NCBI GenBank assembly: GCA_964524145.1
Contig: CAZGCA010000016.1
Span: forward strand, 1-64,000
Direction: 5' to 3'
From: CAZGCA01 sp964524145
GTDB lineage: Bacteria; Hydrogenedentota; CAZGCA01
DNA: 64,000 nucleotides
Part shown: positions 56,209 through 64,000 of the stretch, in pieces
Layout: each line of letters opens with the position of its first letter
Position numbering within the stretch: position 1 is the first letter of the stretch
Notes under the pieces: model-generated
Seen by the model: only the letters and a program-made list of their open reading frames with translations
Databases searched by the model: none
Told to the model about the DNA's origin: nothing
Made by a program: the position numbers and the translations under genes

Positions 56209-57555
56209 TCACTGCGAACGAACAAACGATTCCAGAAACTCCGTGTTTATCTCCCCGCGCCTGAAGCTCGCGTTTGAGAGTACCCTCAACGTCAACGGTA
56301 TCGTGGTCTTCACGCCTTCGATAACCATCTCATCGAGCGCGCGCCGGACCCGCATGATTGCCTCTTTCCGGTCATGTCCCCACGCTACGACCTTTGCCAG
56401 CATCGCGTCGTAGTACGGCGGCACCTCGTAGCCGGCATAGGCGTGAGTGTCAACCCGCACGCCGGGCCCTCCAGGCACGTGAAACGCCTCTATCGTACCG
56501 GCACACGGCCTGAACCCGTCGTCGGGATCCTCGGCGTAGACGCGGCACTCTATTGCGGCCCCGCGCGGCTTGGTTTTGTCCTGCTTGATACGCAGTTTCT
56601 GGCCGGTGGCAAGCCGGATCTGTTCCTTCACCAAGTCGATGCCCAGAACGGATTCCGTCACGGGATGTTCAACCTGTATCCTGCTATTGAATTCTATGAA
56701 GAAGAACTTGCCCTGCCCGTCCACGAGAAACTCCACCGTTCCAGCGTTGGTGTAGCCGACGAGCTTCGCTGCCTTGACAGCCGCTCTTGCCAGCTCCTCG
56801 CGCTGTTTCTGGGTTATCCCGGGCGAAGGCGATTCCTCGATAAGCTTTTGGTACCGTCTCTGTATCGAGCATTCGCGTTCGCCGAGATGAATCACGTTAC
56901 CGGAATTGTCTGCCAGCAACTGTATCTCGACGTGGCGGACCCCCTCGAAGTACTTCTCGAGGTATACTTTGCTCTCGCCGAACGCCGCCTCGGCCTCGGC
57001 CTGCGCCGTGCGAAACGCGCTCGCAAGACTGTAGTCGTTCGTGGCAATACGCATCCCGCGTCCGCCACCCCCTCCCGCGCTCTTGACCATCACCGGGTAG
57101 CCTATCTCTCTGGCAGCACCTATGGCGTCGTCCTGGTTGGCCATCTCGTCAACCCCGCCCGGCACGACCGGAATGCCCGCCTTGCGCATCTTGAGCTTCG
57201 AGGCGAACTTGTCTCCGGTCAGTGCGATAGCCTCCACCGACGGGCCGATGAATACTATGTTGCACGCCTTGCATATCTCGGCAAACCGCGCGCTCTCCGC
57301 AAGAAACCCGTATCCCGGGTGTATTGCCTGCGCGTCGGTTATCTCGGCGGCGCTGATGATGCTCGGGATGTTGAGGTAGCTGTCCTGGCTGGGGGCCGGT
57401 CCGATGCACACCGCTTCGTCGGCGTAGCGTACGTGCAGCGAATCGGCGTCCGCCTGCGAGTGGACCGCGATGGTGCGAATGCCCATCTCGCGACATGCCC
57501 GAATCACACGCAACGCTATCTCGCCGCGGTTTGCAATAAGCACCCGCCTGAACAT
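56209..57555 (-). CDS. accC: Biotin carboxylase subunit of acetyl-CoA carboxylase
   Basis: AccC carboxylates biotin on AccB with bicarbonate and ATP. The 448-residue ATP-grasp protein has LIANRGEIALRVIRACREMG, YLNIPSIISAAE, HPGYGFLAE, SAGGGGGRGM (glycine-rich loop), GERECSIQRRYQK, IEFNSRIQVEHPVTE and ECRVYAEDP. It follows accB with a 121-bp gap. Confidence 0.97.
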   Translation of the reverse strand: MFRRVLIANRGEIALRVIRACREMGIRTIAVHSQADADSLHVRYADEAVCIGPAPSQDSYLNIPSIISAAEITDAQAIHPGYGFLAESARFAEICKACNIVFIGPSVEAIALTGDKFASKLKMRKAGIPVVPGGVDEMANQDDAIGAAREIGYPVMVKSAGGGGGRGMRIATNDYSLASAFRTAQAEAEAAFGESKVYLEKYFEGVRHVEIQLLADNSGNVIHLGERECSIQRRYQKLIEESPSPGITQKQREELARAAVKAAKLVGYTNAGTVEFLVDGQGKFFFIEFNSRIQVEHPVTESVLGIDLVKEQIRLATGQKLRIKQDKTKPRGAAIECRVYAEDPDDGFRPCAGTIEAFHVPGGPGVRVDTHAYAGYEVPPYYDAMLAKVVAWGHDRKEAIMRVRRALDEMVIEGVKTTIPLTLRVLSNASFRRGEINTEFLESFVRSQ

Positions 57556-57676
57556 ATCTGTCTAGGCTCCTTTGGACGACTTCCCTACTCTCTGAACCTC
57601 ATCTCAGGGGAAAAACACCGCCCGCCACAGATGCGCGCCATGATAACTCACGCCGACAAAGAGGCTCGGGCCGACA

Positions 57677-58150
57677 TCAGCCAGGATGGAGAGCAATGAG
57701 AGGTTGGCCGAACTCCACAGGCTGCCCGTTGTCGACAAGCACATCAACAACCGTGCCCGAGGTATCGCTCTTTATCTCGTTCATGAGTTTCATCGCTTCG
57801 ATGATACAGACCACCTCGCCTTCCTCGACGAACTGGCCGGGACTCACAAAAGGTTTTGCCTCGGGAGAACCTGCCTCGTAGAAGATACCCACCATCGGCG
57901 ACTCAATCGTCGCCATCTCCGGTCCTTCTTCGTTCTCCCCGACGGCGATTTCGTTGTTGACGGCAGGTGCCTCAATGTTCTGCCACTGGATGCTTTGTGT
58001 CACCGGGCCGTTGTCTGCGGAGGCGTTGATTTCGGTGGCATCCATCTCTTTCTTGAGATGCACCCGAACGCCCTCCCGCTCAATATTCATCTCAGTGATG
58101 TTCGACTCTTCGAAAAGCTTTACCAGCTCCCTCAGCTCCTCAATATCCAT
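57677..58150 (-). CDS. accB: Biotin carboxyl carrier protein of acetyl-CoA carboxylase
   Basis: The 157-residue protein has an N-terminal part (MDIEELRELVKLFEES, IEREGVRVHLKK) typical of AccB, an Asn/Gln-rich linker and the biotinyl domain (about 80-157) with IESPMVGIFYEA and the biotin Lys in IEAMKLMNE (about 121). The ATG at 58150 has GGGAG; an upstream GTG (58177) is possible. Confidence 0.96.
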   Translation of the reverse strand: MDIEELRELVKLFEESNITEMNIEREGVRVHLKKEMDATEINASADNGPVTQSIQWQNIEAPAVNNEIAVGENEEGPEMATIESPMVGIFYEAGSPEAKPFVSPGQFVEEGEVVCIIEAMKLMNEIKSDTSGTVVDVLVDNGQPVEFGQPLIALHPG

Positions 58151-58205
58151 CTTCTGCACTCCCACCACTGAATCCACGTTGTCTTACCAGTCGTTACAAG
58201 CCGTT

Positions 58206-59285
58206 CTATGGAGGATTTATCACCGTCAGTCCTTTCGGAGCCGACGAGAGCACGTTGTGCCCGCCTTTCGTTACCTCAACCAGATCCTCCACCCTCACAC
58301 CGCCTACTCCCGGCACGTAAATCCCCGGCTCTATCGTTACCACATTGCCGGCTACGAGTGTGTGCTTGCCTTTTGCCGAAAGAGTCGGGCCCTCGTGAAC
58401 CTCAAGACCCACGCCATGGCCGAGCGCATGCCCAAAGCACTTGCCATAGCCTGCTGCCGCTATGGTGTTTCGTGCTATACGATCCACCTCCGCAACACGC
58501 ACACCTGACTTGACCGCCTTCAGCGCAGCTCCTTGAGCTTTCAATACGGTGTTGTATATCTTTCTGACCTCACGATTTACGATCTTACCGAAAATCACCG
58601 TTCGTGTCAAGTCGGAGTTGTATCCGTCGTGGCATGCGCCGAAGTCCATAAGCACCAAATCGCCTACCTCGAGTCGGGCATCACTCGGCGCTCCGTGCGG
58701 CATCGAACTGCGGCAGCCGAAAAGAACGATCGTCTCGAATGCGCTTCCGGAGGCTCCGTTGAGGCGTATCAGGTGGTCAATCGAAGCCGACACCTCCCGC
58801 TCTGTCATACCTCCTCTGAGGCTCAACGCAATCTGAAGATACGTCCTGTCGGCTATTGCGGCGGCTTTCTTGATCGCGGCTACCTCCTGAGCCTCTTTGA
58901 CCTGCCTGAGCTTCTCGACCCAACCGTCAGCCGAACGGAACTTCAGCGATGGAAACCGGCGTTGGAACTGGTGGTACGTCTGGAAGACCAGCCGCGTCGG
59001 CTCGAACGCAAGTGTTCGCACGTTTCGTTTCTGTGCCTCCTTCGCTAGAGCCACGACAAGGGATCGTTTCGTCTCCTTACGCTCAAAGCTCTCGACCTCC
59101 GTCTCGGATTGCTCGCGATACCGGAAATCCGTGATGAACACGGCGGCTTTCTGGGTGACAAGCACCGCCGAGGTCGAGCCGGAGAACCCGCACAGGTATC
59201 GGTTTGTGGTTCGATCGAAGCTCGCAAACCCGTCACTCCCCCTCTTCAGGTGGGTTTTGCGCAGCAGCCTGACTCTCTCGTTCAC
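58206..59285 (-). CDS. Xaa-Pro aminopeptidase-like M24 peptidase
   Basis: The 359-residue protein has an N-terminal creatinase-like domain (about 10-115) and a pita-bread domain with the metal ligands Asp in MDFGACHDGYNSDLTRT, His in HALGHGVGLEVHEGP, Glu in TIEPGIYV and Glu in RVEDLVEV. It releases N-terminal residues before proline. Its GTG start overlaps the aroQ stop. The same position holds pepP in the aroQ-pepP-efp-accBC cluster of other bacteria. Confidence 0.93.
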   Translation of the reverse strand: MNERVRLLRKTHLKRGSDGFASFDRTTNRYLCGFSGSTSAVLVTQKAAVFITDFRYREQSETEVESFERKETKRSLVVALAKEAQKRNVRTLAFEPTRLVFQTYHQFQRRFPSLKFRSADGWVEKLRQVKEAQEVAAIKKAAAIADRTYLQIALSLRGGMTEREVSASIDHLIRLNGASGSAFETIVLFGCRSSMPHGAPSDARLEVGDLVLMDFGACHDGYNSDLTRTVIFGKIVNREVRKIYNTVLKAQGAALKAVKSGVRVAEVDRIARNTIAAAGYGKCFGHALGHGVGLEVHEGPTLSAKGKHTLVAGNVVTIEPGIYVPGVGGVRVEDLVEVTKGGHNVLSSAPKGLTVINPP

Positions 59286-59719
59286 TTCTTTGGACTCAGC
59301 TTACCCACTGCCTCCAGCGCCAACAGATAGCTCCGCACCCCAAAACCGCTTATCTGGCCCACGGACACCGGCGCTATCAGCGACTTCTGCCGGAACTCCT
59401 CTCTCGCATGGATATTTGAAAGGTGCACTTCCACCGTTGGGATACCGACGGCCGCGATGGCGTCGCGGATCGCCACGCTGGTGTGCGTGAAGGCTGCCGG
59501 GTTGATTATGATCGCCTCGGCCCAGTCGGCCTCGCCAATTATCCTGTCGACTATTTCACCCTCATGGTTCGATTGGAACAGCTTGACCGAGTGTCCCATC
59601 TTTGCCGCGCGTTCCTCGAGCATATCGTTGATCTGCCCAAGAGTGGTGCGACCGTAAACGTCGGGGTCTCTTCCTCCAAGCAGGGAGAGGTTCGGGCCGT
59701 GAATGACCAGTACCTTCAT
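59282..59719 (-). CDS. aroQ: 3-dehydroquinate dehydratase, type II
   Basis: AroQ dehydrates 3-dehydroquinate in the shikimate pathway. The 145-residue protein has VIHGPNLSLLGGRDPDVYG (active Tyr region), FQSNHEGEIVDRI, IINPAAFTHTSVAIRDAI, VEVHLSNIHAREEFR and SVGQISGFG. It is the first of the aroQ-pepP pair and overlaps the peptidase start. Confidence 0.97.
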   Translation of the reverse strand: MKVLVIHGPNLSLLGGRDPDVYGRTTLGQINDMLEERAAKMGHSVKLFQSNHEGEIVDRIIGEADWAEAIIINPAAFTHTSVAIRDAIAAVGIPTVEVHLSNIHAREEFRQKSLIAPVSVGQISGFGVRSYLLALEAVGKLSPKK

Positions 59720-59759
59720 AACATATCCTCCTCAATCCATTCTAACCCGGAATCGCATC

Positions 59760-61823
59760 TCATGTCTTGAAAAACGGCTCCAGTCTTCTTGCTTCTTCGA
59801 GGTATTTCTGAGCCTCCTTCTTGTATCCCATCGCGTCGAGCTTGTCACCAAGCTGGCGCCATACTGCCGGACTGGTAGGGTACACCTCGGTAGCCGCCTT
59901 AAGCTCGTCTATCGCCAACCCGTAGTAGAACCGTTTATCGCCCCTGTTTCCCCGGTCAAAATACACTTCAGAGAGCAGCGTACGGAACTGGACTTCGGCC
60001 GGTGCGAGTTCTACGGCCTTGCGCAACGACCGGATCGCTTTGTCGATCAACTGCGCAGGATTCGGATTCACCCACGCCATCCGCTGATACATCAATCCGA
60101 GGTGCGCGTGGTAAATGGGTTCGAGTGGGTAGACCGCAATCGCCTCCTCAACCCTTTTCCTGTAGTCATCGAGCTTCTCGATCGTCATCCTGATCTGCTT
60201 CTCATGCGTGATATCGGAAGTGTTCATCATCTCGATCTCTTCGGTCGAAAAGAGGGAGCCTGCCAGAATTGCTGTCGGGTTTCTTCCCGTAAAGACGTGG
60301 TCGGCCACCGATATTCTGTTGCCCATGGTCTTTTCGTCGCCAAAGATGCGGTCCGCGTAGAATGGGCGGAACGAAAGAAAGACAACTACGATAAGCGCGA
60401 GCGAAGCGACCGCTGCCGACGGCCACCCGAACCGCAGTTCCTTCCTGGGAGCATCGGAGAACCTCAACATCAGCCCTGACAGGCCGAAGACGTAGAGACC
60501 GATTCCCTGAATGTAAAGGTCGAAATCGACCAGTGTATGCGTCAGGAACGCTAAGACGGCGCACAGTATTCCCACGCAAATCCAGCGTTCCGCGCGCGAC
60601 TCGCGAGACCGCATGCACCGCCAGCCGCCATAGATGACAAACACCCAGAACGACAAGTACGCTGCAAACCCGAACACACCCGTTTCAGCCAGCACCTGCA
60701 GATAATCGTTATGAGCGAACCGTACCGGATATCCCCCGAGCATCATGTATTTGGGGTAAGCCCGACTGAACCCGGCAAGTCCGATACCTAACAGCGGCTT
60801 ATTCGCAAACGCGTTGAGGGCACCTCTCCAGTATGTGGTCCTCATGATCAAGGTGTTTGTTTGTGCCAGATCCTTTACCGATAGAGTCTGGCCTTCGATT
60901 TGATCCGCTTGCTGAGGAGCCTGTGCTTCCAAAGGCGGCCCCACCGCCGATACCCTGAGGACCATGAGCAAGAGTATCGCAGCCGCGCCGGCCTTGGATG
61001 CCGACAGGAACGTTTTCCGCTCGCGGAACACCAAATACAGAAGCACGCACAGAGCGGCCGCCAGCCCGAGAAACGCGCCTCGAGAGTACGTCAGAATCAG
61101 GCATGTACACAATCCAAAGAGCACGACAGCGCATTTCAGACGGAAGGGCCACCTCTGGCTGCCTATCATCAATCCCAGTGTCACCGGAATGAGCAGGATG
61201 AGGTAGCCGGCAAAAGCGTTGGGAAAGAGAAAGAACGAAAAAATCCTGTTCGAGACCAACCGTGTCATGAACTGGTCTCCGTATGAGCCGATCATGGTCG
61301 TGTCATAGTAGTCTTTGTAGAGGAGGTATTGGGCTCGCGTGTGTTCCAACGACCCCAACCGCTGGGCGTAACCGTATGCACACACTATCAAAGAGGAAAC
61401 CAATGCCGCAATAAGTATGCTCCTGACCGAACTCTTCTTCTCGACAGCGTTGGCCGCCAGCATGAAGAGCAGAAGGTAGCTGACAAACTCGAAGAAGCAC
61501 CGGTACGTCGCGTTGACATCGACCGTCACCAGGAACGTGAGGCCGCAAAGGCCAATGAAGACTGCCAGAGAGTACAGCGCTCCGTCCAGCCGGACCTCGA
61601 GGTTTTTCTTGCGAGCAGCACGAACCAGCCAAAACCCCACCATCGCTACAATCGCCAGTTGGAACAACGTGTTGCTGTACGTATACGTCCGACCGGATAT
61701 GAGTGGGCGCACGACAAAGAGCGTTCCGATACCGAACGCGACAGGTGCTTCGCCTATCGCTGAGAGCGTTCTATCGACCTTGCTGACGAGCGCTCTCGGG
61801 AGTGACGGCTGCCCGTCGGTCAT
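59760..61823 (-). CDS. O-antigen ligase/polymerase-like membrane protein with TPR tail
   Basis: The 687-residue protein has about twelve membrane helices (to about 480) and a Wzy_C/WaaL-type loop with GIGLAGFSRAYPKYM and RFAHNDYLQVLAETGVFG, the conserved HNxxL motif. The C-terminal 190 residues have TPR-like helices (YHAHLGLMYQRMAW, AVWRQLGDKLDAMGYKKEAQ). It polymerises or ligates surface polysaccharide. It overlaps the upstream glycosyltransferase by four bases. Confidence 0.87.
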   Translation of the reverse strand: MTDGQPSLPRALVSKVDRTLSAIGEAPVAFGIGTLFVVRPLISGRTYTYSNTLFQLAIVAMVGFWLVRAARKKNLEVRLDGALYSLAVFIGLCGLTFLVTVDVNATYRCFFEFVSYLLLFMLAANAVEKKSSVRSILIAALVSSLIVCAYGYAQRLGSLEHTRAQYLLYKDYYDTTMIGSYGDQFMTRLVSNRIFSFFLFPNAFAGYLILLIPVTLGLMIGSQRWPFRLKCAVVLFGLCTCLILTYSRGAFLGLAAALCVLLYLVFRERKTFLSASKAGAAAILLLMVLRVSAVGPPLEAQAPQQADQIEGQTLSVKDLAQTNTLIMRTTYWRGALNAFANKPLLGIGLAGFSRAYPKYMMLGGYPVRFAHNDYLQVLAETGVFGFAAYLSFWVFVIYGGWRCMRSRESRAERWICVGILCAVLAFLTHTLVDFDLYIQGIGLYVFGLSGLMLRFSDAPRKELRFGWPSAAVASLALIVVVFLSFRPFYADRIFGDEKTMGNRISVADHVFTGRNPTAILAGSLFSTEEIEMMNTSDITHEKQIRMTIEKLDDYRKRVEEAIAVYPLEPIYHAHLGLMYQRMAWVNPNPAQLIDKAIRSLRKAVELAPAEVQFRTLLSEVYFDRGNRGDKRFYYGLAIDELKAATEVYPTSPAVWRQLGDKLDAMGYKKEAQKYLEEARRLEPFFKT

Positions 61824-62914
61824 GTGGTTTCGCCCCCTTTGTTATTTGTCGCCATCAACAGTATGATGATAGCAAATATCCCGATTCCCTGTACAACGAC
61901 GGTGATCGCTCCCACTAACCCCATCCGCGACAGCAATGTTGCCCCCAAACCTACCACCAGCGAGACCAGGTAAATGAATACCACGGCCTGTTTGTCCGTC
62001 ATACCCCCTTCGACGAGTCGATGCGAGAAGTGGCGCTTGTCGCCCTTGACGATCGATTGGCGGTTCTTCATTCGTATGCAAATGACGCTGAGCGTGTCGA
62101 AGAGCGGCACGCCGAGCACGAGTATCGGCACGATGACTGCCCCTTTTGTCGGGCTGTCCTGCGTGTAGAACGTGCTCACAACCGACAGAGTTGACAAAAC
62201 GTACCCGCAGAACATGCTGCCGGCATCCCCCATGAAGATCGAGGCCGGACTGAAGTTGTGATACAGAAAACCGGCCGTCGCGCCCGCAAACGTTAGCAGC
62301 ACAACCGCCGTAAACGTCTGACCGAGCGGTACCACTGAAAGAAAGAAGATCAGCGCGCATATCGTCGCTATGCCGGCACACAACCCGTCCATGTTGTCCA
62401 GCAGGTTAAACGAGTTCGTGATCAGCACTATCCACAGCACCGTCACCGCCCCGGTCAACCAGGCGTTTTCGAGGAACAGTTCCAGGCGCGTGCCCGACAG
62501 AACCGTCACGAGCGCTGCGCCAACCTGGCCCGCAAGCTTCGCGTACGGGTTCAGAGGCCTGATGTCGTCGAGAAGCCCGAGAAGGAATATCAGGCCCCCG
62601 CCTGCCAACAACCCGACAACCTGCAACCGAACACCCTTGGTGAGAAACGTGAAGACGTTTGCTGTTATCCATTCCGCTGCCGGGAACTTGTTCGGAAGAA
62701 GCGCCAGCAGCAACAGGTTGAATACCAGCACGCCGATGAACGTGAAGAATATGGCAACCCCGCCCAACAGCGGCGTCGGCAGTTCGTGTGCCTTGTGGGC
62801 CGCGGGATGATCCATTATGTCGAGCCTGTGGGCAGCCGCCCGCGCAAGGCTTGTCAGAATAATCGACACACCCAGCGACAAAGCGAATATGTAGCAATAA
62901 ACCAGATACCACAT
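61820..62914 (-). CDS. Undecaprenyl-phosphate sugar-1-phosphate transferase (WecA/TagO/MraY-like)
   Basis: The 364-residue protein has about eleven membrane helices and the family motifs DHPAAHKAHELPTPLLGG, LLGLLDDIRPLNPYAKL, NSFNLLDNMDGLCAG, GDAGSMFCGYVLS and HFSHRLVEGGMTDKQA. It transfers a sugar-1-phosphate to undecaprenyl phosphate, the first step of surface polysaccharide. The WecA group (HRL motif) fits better than MraY. Confidence 0.92.
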   Translation of the reverse strand: MWYLVYCYIFALSLGVSIILTSLARAAAHRLDIMDHPAAHKAHELPTPLLGGVAIFFTFIGVLVFNLLLLALLPNKFPAAEWITANVFTFLTKGVRLQVVGLLAGGGLIFLLGLLDDIRPLNPYAKLAGQVGAALVTVLSGTRLELFLENAWLTGAVTVLWIVLITNSFNLLDNMDGLCAGIATICALIFFLSVVPLGQTFTAVVLLTFAGATAGFLYHNFSPASIFMGDAGSMFCGYVLSTLSVVSTFYTQDSPTKGAVIVPILVLGVPLFDTLSVICIRMKNRQSIVKGDKRHFSHRLVEGGMTDKQAVVFIYLVSLVVGLGATLLSRMGLVGAITVVVQGIGIFAIIILLMATNNKGGETT

Positions 62915-62942
62915 TGTTTGTCCCGTCGTCAGTTTGAGGAAG

Positions 62943-64000
62943 TCAACAGTATGCTGCCCCGCTCAGAAGGTTACGGTACACCTCCAGTGTGCACTCAACC
63001 GTCCGGTCCAGCGAGAACTCCCCCACCGCGCGCTTCTTCGCAGCCGCTCCCAGCTTTTCGCGCAACGTACTGTCCTCAAGCAGCTTACAGACAGCGCCAG
63101 CCAGCGCTGAAGGGTCCTTAGGCGGAACCGTCAGCCCGGTGACACCGTCAAGGTTGACGTACTCGACCCCGGTTCCCAACCGTGTAGAGACGGCCGGCTT
63201 GCCGCACGCCAGGGCCTCAAGCATCGCAATGCCAAAAGCCTCCGAGCGTTCACTGGCCGGGTAGACAAAGACCGAGCACGCGTGGAGGTGGCGCAACTTC
63301 TCCTTCTCCGACACCCGACCCGCAAAGAACACGCGCTCTTCGAGTGAGCGCTCGCGCACCAGCCTCTCGAGCGTCGGCCGCTCCGGTCCGTCGCCGACTA
63401 TAACGAGCGGGCACGGTATCTCGGGCATTGCGTCCACCAAATAGCGCAGCCCTTTGTAGTACCGCAGCACACCGACAAAAAGAATGAAGCGGCCACCGTA
63501 TCGATCTCGTAGCGCCTCGATGCCCGCCTCGTCGTCGGCCGGAAGCCGATAGTCTTCGGGGTCGATTCCCAATGGCCGGATTATACACTTTTCGGCTACC
63601 GCTTTCAAGAAAGGCGAGATCTCGAGGTAGTTCGGCGAGGAAACAAACACCACCTCAGCCCGCTTCAAGAACGCGTCAAGAAACGGTTTGTATACCTTCA
63701 GCGCGACGGCTTGTCTGACGATATCGCTCTGGTACGTGACAACCACCTTTGCCTTGGGCCGCGCAATAAGGTACGAGATGACCGCTGTCGGGTTCGGCAG
63801 ATGAAAATGGAGGATATCGGCTTTCTTGCGCCTGAGCCACAGAGGAAACGTGGGGGAGATCGGAGCGCTCTGGAACCTGCCCCATTCACCGACTTCGGTC
63901 ACGACAACACCGTCGACCTCCCGCACTCGCGAACGAAGCCGCCGGCTGCACACCAGCGCTTCAACGTCTGCAAACGCATCAAGCCGCCTGCACATGTTCG
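62943..64000 (-). CDS. Glycosyltransferase family 4, 5' end beyond the window
   Basis: The frame begins inside the window with CRRLDAFADVEALVCS, which in GT4 proteins follows about 20 residues of N-terminal motif, so the start lies beyond 64000. At least 350 residues are visible: HFHLPNPTAVISYL, VGVLRYYKGLRYLVDAMP, GDGPERPTLERL, RVSEKEKLRHLHAC and ERSEAFGIAMLEALACGKPAV with the nucleotide-binding E. It builds surface polysaccharide with the two genes downstream. Confidence 0.93.
   Translation of the reverse strand, partial: NMCRRLDAFADVEALVCSRRLRSRVREVDGVVVTEVGEWGRFQSAPISPTFPLWLRRKKADILHFHLPNPTAVISYLIARPKAKVVVTYQSDIVRQAVALKVYKPFLDAFLKRAEVVFVSSPNYLEISPFLKAVAEKCIIRPLGIDPEDYRLPADDEAGIEALRDRYGGRFILFVGVLRYYKGLRYLVDAMPEIPCPLVIVGDGPERPTLERLVRERSLEERVFFAGRVSEKEKLRHLHACSVFVYPASERSEAFGIAMLEALACGKPAVSTRLGTGVEYVNLDGVTGLTVPPKDPSALAGAVCKLLEDSTLREKLGAAAKKRAVGEFSLDRTVECTLEVYRNLLSGAAYC

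Overview
The window looks like a draft-quality contig (a 10-N gap lies at 31387-31396) from an uncultivated diderm bacterium with roughly 58-60% GC by eye. Signs of two membranes are KDO activation (kdsB), an MsbA-type exporter, a Tol-Pal set with CpoB/YbgF, and lipoprotein signals. Asp23/AmaP, DisA and a class 1B PyrD/PyrK pair, more usual in Firmicutes, occur beside them. A dockerin-type C-terminal remnant, polyferredoxin/DUF362 genes and several short palindromic intergenic repeats fit lineages such as Hydrogenedentota, Sumerlaeota, Omnitrophota or relatives of the PVC group. No 16S gene is present, so the assignment is an inference only.

Layout. 1-6400 (minus): four tRNA genes (Gly, Arg, Lys, Leu), then tig-clpP-clpX-lon, a protein-folding and proteolysis cluster headed by a near-perfect sigma70 promoter. 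6400-15300: a hybrid histidine kinase, a hypothetical protein, an AlkZ-related protein, an ABC-2 polysaccharide-export type permease without its ATPase, a MATE exporter and a secreted putative metalloprotease with calcium-binding repeats. 15300-19100 (minus): recO-lepA-lepB-zinc-ribbon protein. 19200-24835 (plus): lysA-disA-pyrK-pyrD-pyrF-pyrE, apparently one operon joining lysine/peptidoglycan precursor synthesis, c-di-AMP synthesis and pyrimidine synthesis.

25000-28100 is the one clear accessory region. It has lower GC and holds a two-gene unit (minus): a 700-residue GNAT-PIN-GNAT-like-ASCH/EVE-like fusion followed closely by a free ASCH protein. At its edge lies the 3' end of a broken dockerin-type gene. 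This is the best candidate here for an undescribed system. 28100-31400: an APC permease fused to a PTS EIIA domain and a secreted pectate-lyase-like beta-helix protein.

31400-38990 (plus): msbA-like ABC exporter, kdsB, pyrG, an NtrC-type regulator, a zinc-ribbon protein with a structured leader, an MntP-like exporter and a cyclic-nucleotide-binding protein. The kdsB-pyrG pairing makes sense because CTP is the KdsB substrate. 38990-44300 (minus): tolA/tonB-like, tolB, pal, ybgF, a flavin reductase and a BadF-type kinase. 44470-47376 (minus): zinc-ribbon peptide, Tat-signal DUF362 protein and a membrane polyferredoxin, a probable redox module.

47500-64000 (minus): palindromic repeat cluster; tat genes with a tandemly duplicated TatA/B N-terminal unit; thiE-thiC; HU; a tail-anchored membrane protein; trpE-trpG; hisI; accB-accC-asp23-amaP; aroQ-pepP; and envelope polysaccharide genes (Wzy/WaaL-like, WecA/MraY-like, and a GT4 glycosyltransferase that runs off the end).
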